Source of the DNA: Clostridia bacterium
GTDB taxonomy: Bacteria > Bacillota > Clostridia > Christensenellales > Borkfalkiaceae
Reading direction: 5' to 3'
Length of the DNA: 10,780 bases
Assembly: GCA_017503885.1 (NCBI GenBank)
Contig: JAFVSF010000234.1
Span: 1-10,780, forward strand
Both the position numbers and the translations under genes were made by a program. Below the pieces are notes generated by a model. That model was not told the DNA's origin. It searched no databases and saw only the letters and a program-made list of their open reading frames with translations. Positions 1 through 7,700 of the stretch are shown here, in pieces (positions within the stretch are counted from its first letter, which is position 1; every line of letters starts with the position of its first letter).

Positions 1-239
1 CATTAAACGATGCTGTAGCAAAAAGAATTGCAAGACTTTTAAGAGATAAAAAGATGACCAAGTATAGATTGGAACGCAAATCAGGGCTAATACATGGTGC
101 ACTTGATAGAATTTTAAATGGGCAAAACAAAACTGTTACTTTAACCACCATTTATAAACTAGCAAGAGGTTTTGATATGACGTATATGGAATTTCTTGAC
201 GACGACGTTTTCCGTTCTGAACTAATAGAAATAGATTAA
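1..239 (+). CDS. XRE/Cro-type helix-turn-helix regulator, 5' end cut by window edge
   Basis: The reading frame is open from base 3 (LNDAVAKRIARLL...) to a TAA at 237-239, so the ATG at 54 is internal and the gene starts just outside the window. What is visible is 78 residues: helix 1 (AVAKRIARLLRDKK), a helix-turn-helix (TKYRLERKSG, then LIHGALDRILNG), a third pair of helices (VTLTTIYKLARGFDMTYMEFLDD) and a short acidic tail. This matches small stand-alone XRE proteins of Firmicutes that are about 80 residues long, so probably only a few residues are missing. Such proteins bind operator DNA as dimers; the target here is unknown. The gene is convergent with the R-M operon and shares its terminator, so it is not obviously that system's controller protein, which would normally lie upstream of or within the operon. 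Confidence 0.85.
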   Translation, partial: LNDAVAKRIARLLRDKKMTKYRLERKSGLIHGALDRILNGQNKTVTLTTIYKLARGFDMTYMEFLDDDVFRSELIEID

Positions 240-250
240 AGTATAATAAT

Positions 251-292
251 AAAGCCCCGAATAGGTTAATAATCGACCTATTCGGGGCTTTT
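251..292. terminator. Bidirectional intrinsic terminator, left copy of a repeated hairpin
   Basis: A perfect 16-bp stem (251-266 with 276-291, AAAGCCCCGAATAGGT) encloses a 9-nt loop TAATAATCG. On the plus strand the stem runs into TTTT, and on the minus strand into TTTATTATTAT. It lies 11 nt after the XRE gene stop and 2 nt beyond the second methylase stop on the other strand, so it can end both convergent transcripts. An almost identical copy lies at 3135-3176. Confidence 0.92.
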
Positions 293-293
293 C

Positions 294-1031
294 TTACTTT
301 TTAAATACAAACAAATATTCATGTGCGAGCAATAAAAAATTATGCTTAATACTATTTGTTTTCCAAAAACCTGTCGCCTTGCAATTGTGTTGTTCTTTAA
401 TAATTATTTCCTTTGTTTTAAATCCCATAAGCTCAAAAATTCGCATCACTTCAAATGCAAGAGGTTGCACCATTCCGTTCTTACGAGTATCGCCCATAAG
501 AATTGCACAATATTTGCCCTTTTTAAGAACCCTAAAACTTTCTTCTGCAACTTTACCTATTTCCATTAAAAACGATTTAATAGGCAAGTGCGACAAATCG
601 CCGTCAATATCTTCGCTATACTTTATAATATCGGCATAAGGTGGGTGGGTACAAATTAGGTCAACGCTTTCGGCGGGCAAATCCAACTTTCTAGCATCGC
701 CAAGGCGAATAGAAATATCCACGTTAGAATCAAACTCAAAATTGCACTTGTTACGAGATAATTCTACCGCATTAGGGTTTATATCAACACCGATAAAATT
801 TCTGCCTGTGAGTTTAGATTCAACGGCAGTCGTGCCACCACCTATAAATTGATCTAAAACTGTATCGCCCTCGTTAGAATATCTTAAAATAACGTTTCGA
901 GGGATATAAGGCGACCAATTACCACGATATTTAGCGTCGTGTGTTGCCCATTTACCACGATTAGGGAACGCCCAAACGGTATTTGTTTCAAGTTCAAAAT
1001 TTTCGGGCTGTAAAGTAATTTTCTTTGCCAT
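294..1031 (-). CDS. N4/N6 DNA methyltransferase (HPPY type), second methylase of the R-M operon
   Basis: This 245-residue protein is a SAM-dependent DNA methylase of the N6-adenine/N4-cytosine superfamily. The SAM-binding motif I is VLDQFIGGGTT (58-68), followed by the strand IGVDINP (80-86). The catalytic motif IV is THPPYADIIKYS (128-139), with His in the place usually held by Asp, Asn or Ser. Because motif I precedes motif IV, it is not an orthologue of DpnA, the second methylase of classical DpnII systems, in which the catalytic motif comes first. The start ATG directly follows the endonuclease stop (TAAATG), with only a weak GAG-type ribosome site, so translation is probably coupled. Its likely job is added protection of host DNA; whether it modifies GATC or another site cannot be read from the sequence. 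Confidence 0.87.
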   Translation of the reverse strand: MAKKITLQPENFELETNTVWAFPNRGKWATHDAKYRGNWSPYIPRNVILRYSNEGDTVLDQFIGGGTTAVESKLTGRNFIGVDINPNAVELSRNKCNFEFDSNVDISIRLGDARKLDLPAESVDLICTHPPYADIIKYSEDIDGDLSHLPIKSFLMEIGKVAEESFRVLKKGKYCAILMGDTRKNGMVQPLAFEVMRIFELMGFKTKEIIIKEQHNCKATGFWKTNSIKHNFLLLAHEYLFVFKK

Positions 1032-1943
1032 TTAATTCTCAAAAACTTCCTTTATAATCTTTTCTAATCTTTCGTTTTTAGCCATTTTATAATTCATCAA
1101 ATATGATATATATTTTATACCCTTATGTAATTGATTTGTTGCTTTTTTCCAACATTGACCATCTGTAATTAAGGCAAACAAAATATTATTTTTCTTTAAA
1201 TCTGCTTGTCGATTTATATAAGAATCTATAATTTCCTCTGGCTTAGACCCTGTATCGTCAAAAAAGTTTACTTCAATATTTATACATTTATTATTTTTAA
1301 CCAAAATAAAGTCAGCTTTTCTTTTTGCAATATCTTCGTTTATAGTAAATCCATACTCATTTAATGTTTCAAACTTCTTTTGAGATAAAACTTTTATTCC
1401 ATATTTTGTACATATTTCTGTAATAATTGGTTCACATGCTAATTCAAACGCACTTCCACCACGATTTTTCCTGCCATTTGAATCTAATCCAACCAATACG
1501 CCTACAACATAATCAACGGTACTTTTTTCGATTAAATTTTGAAAAAGATTTTTTAAACCCATTTGATCAAAAAATGTTAAGTATTCATTAATTTGTGATT
1601 CAGTATATTGTTTTTGAGGTTTGAAACTAAATTTTTGCAAATCTTCACTGTCCAATTCAACACCAACAACTTTTAATTCAGTTTTCCCAGAAATAACAGA
1701 TTCTCTTTCTTTTTTTGACAAAGCAAAAAGATACGGAAATACCGTTACAACCGTTGGGATTTTCGCTAATAAATCCTTAAAAGTGCTATCGAAATCATCT
1801 TTTTTGCCTATTAAAGAATCTAATGCATGGAGTTCAATATCATATTTTTCTAGCCCTAAAATATTTTTCCAATCAACATAAAAATTAAAGCCCCTGTTTG
1901 TTTCAAGTAAATTATTCTTAAATATCTCTAAAGTGTTACTCAA
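1032..1943 (-). CDS. DpnII-family type II restriction endonuclease (predicted GATC specificity)
   Basis: This 303-residue protein resembles DpnII from Streptococcus pneumoniae, the GATC-cutting enzyme, along its length. The clearest block is VDYVVGVLVGLDSNGRKNR (143-161), close to the DpnII signature VDYVTGVEVGMDTNGRKNR as I recall it. Further blocks are KADFILV (209-215) with IEVNFFDDTGSK (223-234), which fits a nuclease core built on an Asp and an Ile-Glu-Val-Asn strand, and ITDGQCW (259-265). The start is TTG at 1943-1941, placed about 8 nt after AAAGGAGA; no ATG lies nearby. It follows the Dam gene by 18 nt and abuts the second methylase. A weak TTG start after the protecting methylase would help keep endonuclease levels low. 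The gene is strikingly AT-rich compared with ileS. Family assignment is secure; cleavage at GATC is inferred from family and from the Dam partner. Confidence 0.93.
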   Translation of the reverse strand: MSNTLEIFKNNLLETNRGFNFYVDWKNILGLEKYDIELHALDSLIGKKDDFDSTFKDLLAKIPTVVTVFPYLFALSKKERESVISGKTELKVVGVELDSEDLQKFSFKPQKQYTESQINEYLTFFDQMGLKNLFQNLIEKSTVDYVVGVLVGLDSNGRKNRGGSAFELACEPIITEICTKYGIKVLSQKKFETLNEYGFTINEDIAKRKADFILVKNNKCINIEVNFFDDTGSKPEEIIDSYINRQADLKKNNILFALITDGQCWKKATNQLHKGIKYISYLMNYKMAKNERLEKIIKEVFEN

Positions 1944-1961
1944 TTTTATTTCTCCTTTGTT

Positions 1962-3029
1962 TTAATTGCAAATTAGCAATTCTTTTATCTTTCCACGGCT
2001 GTCGCCTTTACTGTTTATTGCTCTTGTTGCATCGACTTTGTTAATTGTATATGCTTTATATAAGTCCTCAAAGAAAGTATCTTCGGGGTTTACGTTTTGT
2101 GGATCTGAATTGCTTAACATAATTTTTGCACCGCTTAAGTTTATTTCATCAATAAATCTTGCAAGGCGTATTTGTTCGTTATCGTCAAAGCAATCGGCAT
2201 TATACGCTGTGAAGCCTGCTGTTTCAGAAATAGGACGGTAAGGCGGATCAAGATAAACAAAAGTATTTTTATCAATAAATTCTTTTGAGAGTGAATAATC
2301 TCCACAAACGATATTAACATTTTGTAAAGCCTCAGAAACGTTGCGTAAATTGTTTTCATCACAAATAGTAGGGTTTTTATAAGCCCCCATAGGAACATTA
2401 AATTGTCCTTTCTTGTTCACACGATAAAGACCATTAAAGCAAGTTTTGTTTAAGAAGATAAACAAAGAGGCTTTTTCGACTGCGGTTTCTTCAGTAATTT
2501 GCAAAGAATTAAATCTATCTCTTGCAGTATAGTAATAATATTTACGTCCGTTTTCATCCATAGGAACAAAGGCGAGTTGCATCTCGATCAACTTCTTTAT
2601 AAGTTCATCAACGTTATTTTTTACAACGTTATAAGCATTAATAAGTTCTGCATTTATGTCGCTAATATAAAGGCTTTCAAAATTATATTTAGAAAGAATA
2701 TTAAAAAGCAATGCACCGCCACCAACAAATGGCTCTGCATACTTAGTTAAAACCTTTTCGCCGTCCGCAGGAATATATTTTTCCAACTGTTCAATAAGTT
2801 GACCTTTACCGCCAACCCATTTGACAAAAGGCTTTAACTCAAGAACTTTTTGTTTTTCGTATCTAATAGTGCGCTTATCAATAGGCTTTTCCGCTGTGCT
2901 TGGAATAATCCACATATTGCCGACCATCATAGCACCATTAATACGTTCTTCCGCACATAAAATTGCAACACGCCTTTGAGAAATATTCCACTTTTCTGCT
3001 GCCTCTTTTGCTGAAATATAACTAAGCAT
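1962..3029 (-). CDS. dam: Dam-family DNA adenine methylase with N-terminal HTH domain
   Basis: This is the protecting methylase of the R-M operon, predicted to make N6-methyladenine in GATC. In the 355-residue form, residues 1 to about 50 (LSYISAKEAAEKWNISQRRV..., ending MMVGNMWIIPS) are a MerR/excisionase-like winged helix. The Dam core follows: motif X KWVGGKGQL (70-78), motif I AEPFVGGGAL (98-107), LNKTCFNGLYRVN (193-205), the catalytic LDPPY (260-264) and MLSNSD (304-309), in the alpha-class order of Dam and DpnM. The frame is open back to a GTG at 3038, but that GTG is the end of the ribosome site GAGGTG (3041-3036). The ATG at 3029, six bases beyond it, is the better start. It is first in the operon, so methylation precedes restriction. 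The extra HTH may bind DNA for autoregulation; that part is inference. Confidence 0.93.
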   Translation of the reverse strand: MLSYISAKEAAEKWNISQRRVAILCAEERINGAMMVGNMWIIPSTAEKPIDKRTIRYEKQKVLELKPFVKWVGGKGQLIEQLEKYIPADGEKVLTKYAEPFVGGGALLFNILSKYNFESLYISDINAELINAYNVVKNNVDELIKKLIEMQLAFVPMDENGRKYYYYTARDRFNSLQITEETAVEKASLFIFLNKTCFNGLYRVNKKGQFNVPMGAYKNPTICDENNLRNVSEALQNVNIVCGDYSLSKEFIDKNTFVYLDPPYRPISETAGFTAYNADCFDDNEQIRLARFIDEINLSGAKIMLSNSDPQNVNPEDTFFEDLYKAYTINKVDATRAINSKGDSRGKIKELLICN

Positions 3030-3043
3030 AAAAAACACCTCAA

Positions 3044-3085
3044 ATATGATACATATATTATATTCTAAATCTCGAACAATAGCAA
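3044..3085 (-). promoter_or_regulatory. Promoter of the R-M operon with a small inverted repeat
   Basis: On the minus strand a -35 box TTGCTA (3085-3080) and a perfect -10 box TATAAT (3062-3057) are separated by exactly 17 bp. Transcription would start near 3050, about 20 nt before the Dam start. An inverted repeat ATATG-ATA-CATAT (3044-3056) sits at the start site and could be an operator, for instance for the Dam HTH domain. The promoter is well supported by shape and position; the operator is a guess. Confidence 0.7.
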
Positions 3086-3134
3086 GTAAATTCTTGTTAT
3101 TTTTACTAATTTTTGTGATATTGTTTTTAGAATC

Positions 3135-3176
3135 AAAGCCCCGAATAGGTTGATAATCGACCTATTCGGGGCTTTT
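3135..3176. terminator. Intrinsic terminator, right copy of the repeated hairpin
   Basis: This has the same 16-bp stem as at 251-291 (here 3135-3150 with 3160-3175) and loop TGATAATCG, one base different from the left copy. It begins 6 nt downstream of the pseudouridine synthase stop on the minus strand and so ends the ileS operon. The minus-strand tail is poor in T (TTTGATTC), while the plus strand gives TTTTT. It separates the ileS operon from the R-M promoter. Confidence 0.9.
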
Positions 3177-3182
3177 TGCTCA

Positions 3183-3902
3183 TTACAAATATATATCAAT
3201 GGCCTTCGAAGTATCAAACGCCTTCCATGGTGTTATATCCTTTGGAGGCTCTACTTTAAAGCAAAGTCTTTCTTTAGATACTGGGTGGGTAAACGAAAGA
3301 GAGGTTGCCCAAAGAGCAAGATATCCCTTTTTAGCATTTTCGCCACCATAACGCATATCGCCAAATACAGGAGTGCCGATATTTGCCATTTGCACCCTTA
3401 TTTGATGTGTTCTGCCAGTATGAAGTTTAACTTCGGTAAGTGAATAACCACCAACCTCTTGCATTACTCTATATTCAAGTTCGGCAAATTTTGCACCCTC
3501 TACCGTTTGTGGGCAAACGTAAACCATATTGTTTATTGGGTTTTTCTTCATATAGTTGGTAAGCGTTGCCTTGCTCTCTCTTGGCGTGCCTACTAAAACG
3601 GTGTAATACTTCTTTTCAAAGTCGCCCGTTCTCATTTGTTCAGAAAGTCTTGACGCAGCCTTTGAAGATTTAGCAAACACCATAACGCCACCAGTTGGAC
3701 GGTCAAGTCTATGAACAAGCCCCACGTAAACGTTACCCGGTTTATTGTTTTTGATTTTTATATACTCTTTAATAACCGTGAGCATATCCTTATCTTTTGA
3801 TTCGTCTTCGCAAGAAGGAACGTTTTGTGGTTTTAAAACTACTATAATATGATTGTCCTCGTGTAAAATAACGAGATCTTCAACTTTCATTTGTTCAGTC
3901 AT
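3183..3902 (-). CDS. RluA-family RNA pseudouridine synthase without S4 domain
   Basis: This enzyme turns a uridine in rRNA or tRNA into pseudouridine. The 239 residues hold the RluA catalytic signature HRLDRPTGGVMVFAKS (64-79), with Asp67 as the expected nucleophile, and the late core motif LHTGRTHQIRVQM (160-172) followed by GDMRYGG (181-187). It starts directly in the catalytic domain and lacks the S4 RNA-binding domain of RluD-type enzymes, so it is a short member of the family. The target base cannot be told from sequence. The ATG at 3902 follows AGGAGG (3919-3914) by 11 nt and overlaps the end of the methyltransferase gene by 8 nt. It is the last gene of the ileS operon. Confidence 0.93.
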   Translation of the reverse strand: MTEQMKVEDLVILHEDNHIIVVLKPQNVPSCEDESKDKDMLTVIKEYIKIKNNKPGNVYVGLVHRLDRPTGGVMVFAKSSKAASRLSEQMRTGDFEKKYYTVLVGTPRESKATLTNYMKKNPINNMVYVCPQTVEGAKFAELEYRVMQEVGGYSLTEVKLHTGRTHQIRVQMANIGTPVFGDMRYGGENAKKGYLALWATSLSFTHPVSKERLCFKVEPPKDITPWKAFDTSKAIDIYL

Positions 3903-4758
3903 TTATAAAAATACCTCCTGCTCCACAAGGAAGATTTATACCCTCTTCAGTAGGAAGTCCTACCTCGTAAGCCTCAATTCTTCCACCGAATTTATTTTTT
4001 ACGGTAAGCGTTAAAATGTTTTCAAGCACCATAGGTTGTAAACCCGTAGTGTAACTGTTTATAAGGAAGAATAACGGATTATCCGAAAGCACTTCAGAGC
4101 AAAGTTCAACGAGTGAATAGAGTTCACTTTCTATCTTCCACATTTCGCCGTTAGGACCTCTACCGTAACTTGGTGGGTCCATAATAATAGCGTCGTAACG
4201 TCTACCCCTACGAATTTCTCTTTGAACGAACTTTTTACAGTCGTCAATTATAAATCTAACGGGTTTGTCGCCAAGCCCCGAAAGGCGTACGTTTTCGCCT
4301 GCACGCTCTACCATACCTTTACTTGCATCTACGTGGCAAACGCTTGCACCTGCCGAAAGACAAGCAACGGTTGCTCCACCAGTATAAGCAAAAAGGTTAA
4401 GCACGCTAATAGGTCTTCCTGCGTTTTTTATAAGTGTCATCATAGTTTCCCAGTTGGCTGCTTGCTCTGGGAAAAGACCTGTGTGCTTAAATCCCATTGG
4501 CTTTACTTTAAATTTAAGATCGCCGTAAGATATGTTCCACTCATTAGGCATCTTTTTTAAATATTGCCACTCGCCACCACCACTTTCACTACGTGAATAT
4601 TTAGCGTTAAGCGACTTATACTGGGACATATCTATTCTAGCAGGCCATATAACTTGAGGGTCTGGGCGAAGAAGAGTTACGTCGCCCCAACGCTCTAATT
4701 TATAGCCGTCGCCCGTGGCGATTATTGAATAATCTTGCCATTTGGTTGCTAATTTCAT
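3895..4758 (-). CDS. Class I SAM-dependent methyltransferase, RlmI/RlmK-like (rRNA-type)
   Basis: These 287 residues match the bacterial SAM methyltransferase family that includes the C-terminal part of RlmL/RlmK and RlmI. After a beta-rich N-terminal part (1-80) come KVKPMGFKHTGLFPEQ (84-99), the SAM-binding loop LNLFAYTGGAT (120-130), VDASKGMVERAGEN (143-156) and the catalytic-type loop MDPPSYGRGPNGE (193-205). A free Cys near the C-terminus (LPCGAGG, 276-282) is typical of the group. The likely substrate is 23S rRNA, but the modified base is uncertain because m5C and m7G enzymes both occur in related families. It begins one base after the ileS stop (TAATATG), using AAAGG inside the end of ileS, and overlaps the next gene. 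This supports a coupled RNA-modification operon. Confidence 0.88.
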   Translation of the reverse strand: MKLATKWQDYSIIATGDGYKLERWGDVTLLRPDPQVIWPARIDMSQYKSLNAKYSRSESGGGEWQYLKKMPNEWNISYGDLKFKVKPMGFKHTGLFPEQAANWETMMTLIKNAGRPISVLNLFAYTGGATVACLSAGASVCHVDASKGMVERAGENVRLSGLGDKPVRFIIDDCKKFVQREIRRGRRYDAIIMDPPSYGRGPNGEMWKIESELYSLVELCSEVLSDNPLFFLINSYTTGLQPMVLENILTLTVKNKFGGRIEAYEVGLPTEEGINLPCGAGGIFIND

Positions 4759-4759
4759 A

Positions 4760-7700
4760 TTATACCTTTTTTACCGAAAGGGTAACCTTTTCGCCGTTTA
4801 TATCAAATTCTTTAATAAAGCCGTCTAAGCTTTCAACAACGCTTTCTGCTAAAACGTCAGATTTAATTTCTTCTACGTTTTCAGTTAAAACTCTTGCAGA
4901 AACGCCCTCAGCGTTATAGCCTAAAACTATTCTGTCGGTAACTTCAAAGCCTGCTTCTTTTCTCATATTTTGAATACGAGATACAAGTTCTCTTTCCATA
5001 CCTTCAAGTAAAAGTTCTTCGGTAATATGAGCATCTAAAACAACGGTTAAACCTAATGAACTTTCAGAAACAAAGCCCTCTGCAGGCTCACTAGATATGA
5101 GCAAGTCGTCAAGAGTAAACGAAACGTCCGTTCCGTCAAGGTTTACAACGTAAGTTTCGCCTGCTTTTACAGTAGTTACTACCTCTTTAGCGTTGCAAGT
5201 TTCAAGGAATTTTCTAATTGCTCCGAGTTTTGCACCGTATTTAGGTCCAAGAGTTTTAAGTTGTGGCTTGAGTTTATAAGTTACAAAAGTAGATGCGTCT
5301 GCAAGTATTTCAAATTCTTTAATGTTAAGTTCGTCTTTTGCAATCTCGTAAAGACCTTCGGTAAGTTTAACCTTTCTATCTGCTGCGATATAAAGTTTTT
5401 GAAGTGGTTGACGGTTTTTAATGTTACTGCCGTTTCTTGCTGCACGGCCGAGTGCAACTATTTCAAGAACGTCTTGCATACCCTCTTCAAGTTCTAAATC
5501 AACGAATTTTCCGTTATATTTAGGGAAATCGCAAAGGTGAACTGAAATAGGCTCGTCTTTATAGAAGTTAGGAACGAGATTTTGATAAATACTCTCTGCC
5601 ATAAATGGAACGTAAGGAGCAGTAATTTTAGCAAGTGTTACTAAAACTGTATAAAGGGTTGTATATGCCGCAATCTTATCGTCGGTCATATCCTTGCCCC
5701 AGTATCTCTCTCTGCCACGGCGAACGTACCAATTAGAAATCTCGTCTACGTAATCTTGAATTTGTCTTGCAGTTTCAAAAATCTTATAATCAGCGAGGCC
5801 TTCGTCAACAGTCTTAACTAAGGTGTTGAGTTTAGATAACGCCCACTTGTCCATAAGTGAAAGTTTGCAATCTTCAAGTTTATAGTTTGCAGGGTTATAT
5901 TTATCAATGTCTGCGTATAACACGAAGAACGCATAAGTATTCCAAAGAGTACCCATAAATTTACGTTGCCCTTCAGAAACAGCCTCTTCGTAAAATCTTG
6001 ATGGAAGCCATGGAGCACTACCAGTGTAGAAATACCATCTAACGGCATCTGCACCTTGCTTATCAAGTATTGTCCAAGGGTCTACTACGTTGCCGATATG
6101 CTTACTCATTTTAAGACCGTTTTTATCGTTTACGTGGCCGAGAACTATACAGTTTTTGAACGGTGCTTTGCCAAAGAGTAAGGTGGAAATTGTCAATAAG
6201 GTATAGAACCAACCTCTAGTTTGGTCAACTGCCTCTGAAATGAAATCTGCTGGGAATTGCTTTTCAAAAAGTTCTTTGTTTTCAAATGGATAGTGATGTT
6301 GAGCAAATGGCATTGAGCCAGAATCGAACCAACAGTCGATAACTTCTTTAACTCTCTTCATCACGCCACCACACTTTTTACACTTGCAAGTTGGCACGTC
6401 GATATAAGGACGGTGAAGTTCGATATCTCCCTCTAACCCACACTCTTTTTTAAGTTCTTCTTTAGAGCCCATAACGTGAATTTCGCCACAGTCTTCACAT
6501 ACCCAAATTGGAAGTGGAGTTCCCCAATATCTCTCTCTAGATAAGCCCCAATCGATAACGTTTTCAAGGAAGTTACCCATTCTACCTGTTCCAATGGTTT
6601 CAGGCATCCAGTTTACCGATGCGTTAGATGCTAAAAGCTCATCTTTAATTGCAGTGGTTTTTATAAACCAAGAACTTCTTGCGTAGTATAAAAGTGGAGT
6701 GTTACATCTCCAACAGAAAGGATAACTATGCTCGAAAAGACTATCTTTAAAGAGAATATTTGCCTCTTTTAAGTCTTTGATAATGAGTTTATCAGCATCC
6801 TTTACGAACATATCTTTATATGGCGTAACTTCTTCTACAAATCTACCTCTTTCGTTTACGAGTTGAACGAAAGGAAGATTGTATTTTCTACCAACTTGAG
6901 CGTCGTCTTCACCAAAAGCAGGCGCAATGTGAACGATACCAGTACCGTCGGTTAAAGTTACGTAATCTGCATTTGTTACATAGTAAGCCTTTTCTTTGAA
7001 AGAGCCGAGTGCGTAAGGATACATTGGCTCGTATTCAACGCCTTCGTATTCGCTACCTTTCTTGCGAGAGATAATCTCGTAATCTTCAAAAAGGGTTGGA
7101 ACGAGAGCCTCTGCCATAATATAATTTTCGCCGTTTGCAGAAAGTTCTACGTAATCGTAGTCTGCGTGCATACAAAGTGCAACGTTAGAAGAAAGCGTCC
7201 AAGGAGTAGTTGTCCAAACAAGAAAATAGGTATTTTCTTTGCCTTTTACCTTGAATTTTACGAAAATAGACTTCTCTTTTACGTCTTTATAGCCTTGAGC
7301 AACTTCGTGCGAAGAAAGTGCCGTTCCACATCTAGGGCAATAAGGAACGATTTTGTAGCCTTTGTATAAAAGACCTTTATCGGCTATAGTTTTAAGTGCC
7401 CACCAAACAGACTCGATATAGTTATCGTCGTAGGTTACGTAAGGCTGTTCCATATCTACCCAATAACCGAGTCTTTCACTCATTACTTTCCACTCGTTTG
7501 TGTATTTCCAAACAGACTGTTTACACTCTTTAATGAAAGGCTCGATACCGTATTTTTCTATATCTTGCTTGCCGTCTAAACCTAATTTTTTCTCTATTTC
7601 AAGTTCTACGGGAAGACCGTGCGTATCCCAGCCCGCTTTTCTTAAAACGTGCTTACCTTTCATTGTTTGGTATCTTGGAATAATGTCTTTCATAACACGG

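Larger units (their letters stand above)
251..3176. mobile_element. Candidate R-M cassette bounded by 42-bp near-identical terminator repeats
   Basis: The left (251-292) and right (3135-3176) flanks match at 41 of 42 bases, and their asymmetric loops show that they are direct copies. Between them lie only the three R-M genes and their promoter. R-M units are known in other bacteria to insert with long target duplications, so the simplest reading is that a terminator between the convergent XRE and rluA-type genes was duplicated on entry. There is no transposase or integrase. An alternative is that this hairpin is simply a common terminator repeat in the genome. Confidence 0.45.

Noticed and set aside
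1..239. XRE protein as the controller (C) protein of the R-M system
   Set aside because: It lies outside the terminator-bounded cassette, is convergent with the operon, and no C-box-like operator was seen at the R-M promoter.
1621..1881. Plus-strand 86-codon frame inside the endonuclease gene
   Set aside because: It is antisense to a clear DpnII-family protein, low in complexity, and lacks a ribosome site.
4222..4560. Plus-strand 112-codon frame opposite the methyltransferase gene
   Set aside because: The minus strand carries conserved SAM-methyltransferase motifs over the same bases; the plus frame resembles nothing and is a shadow.
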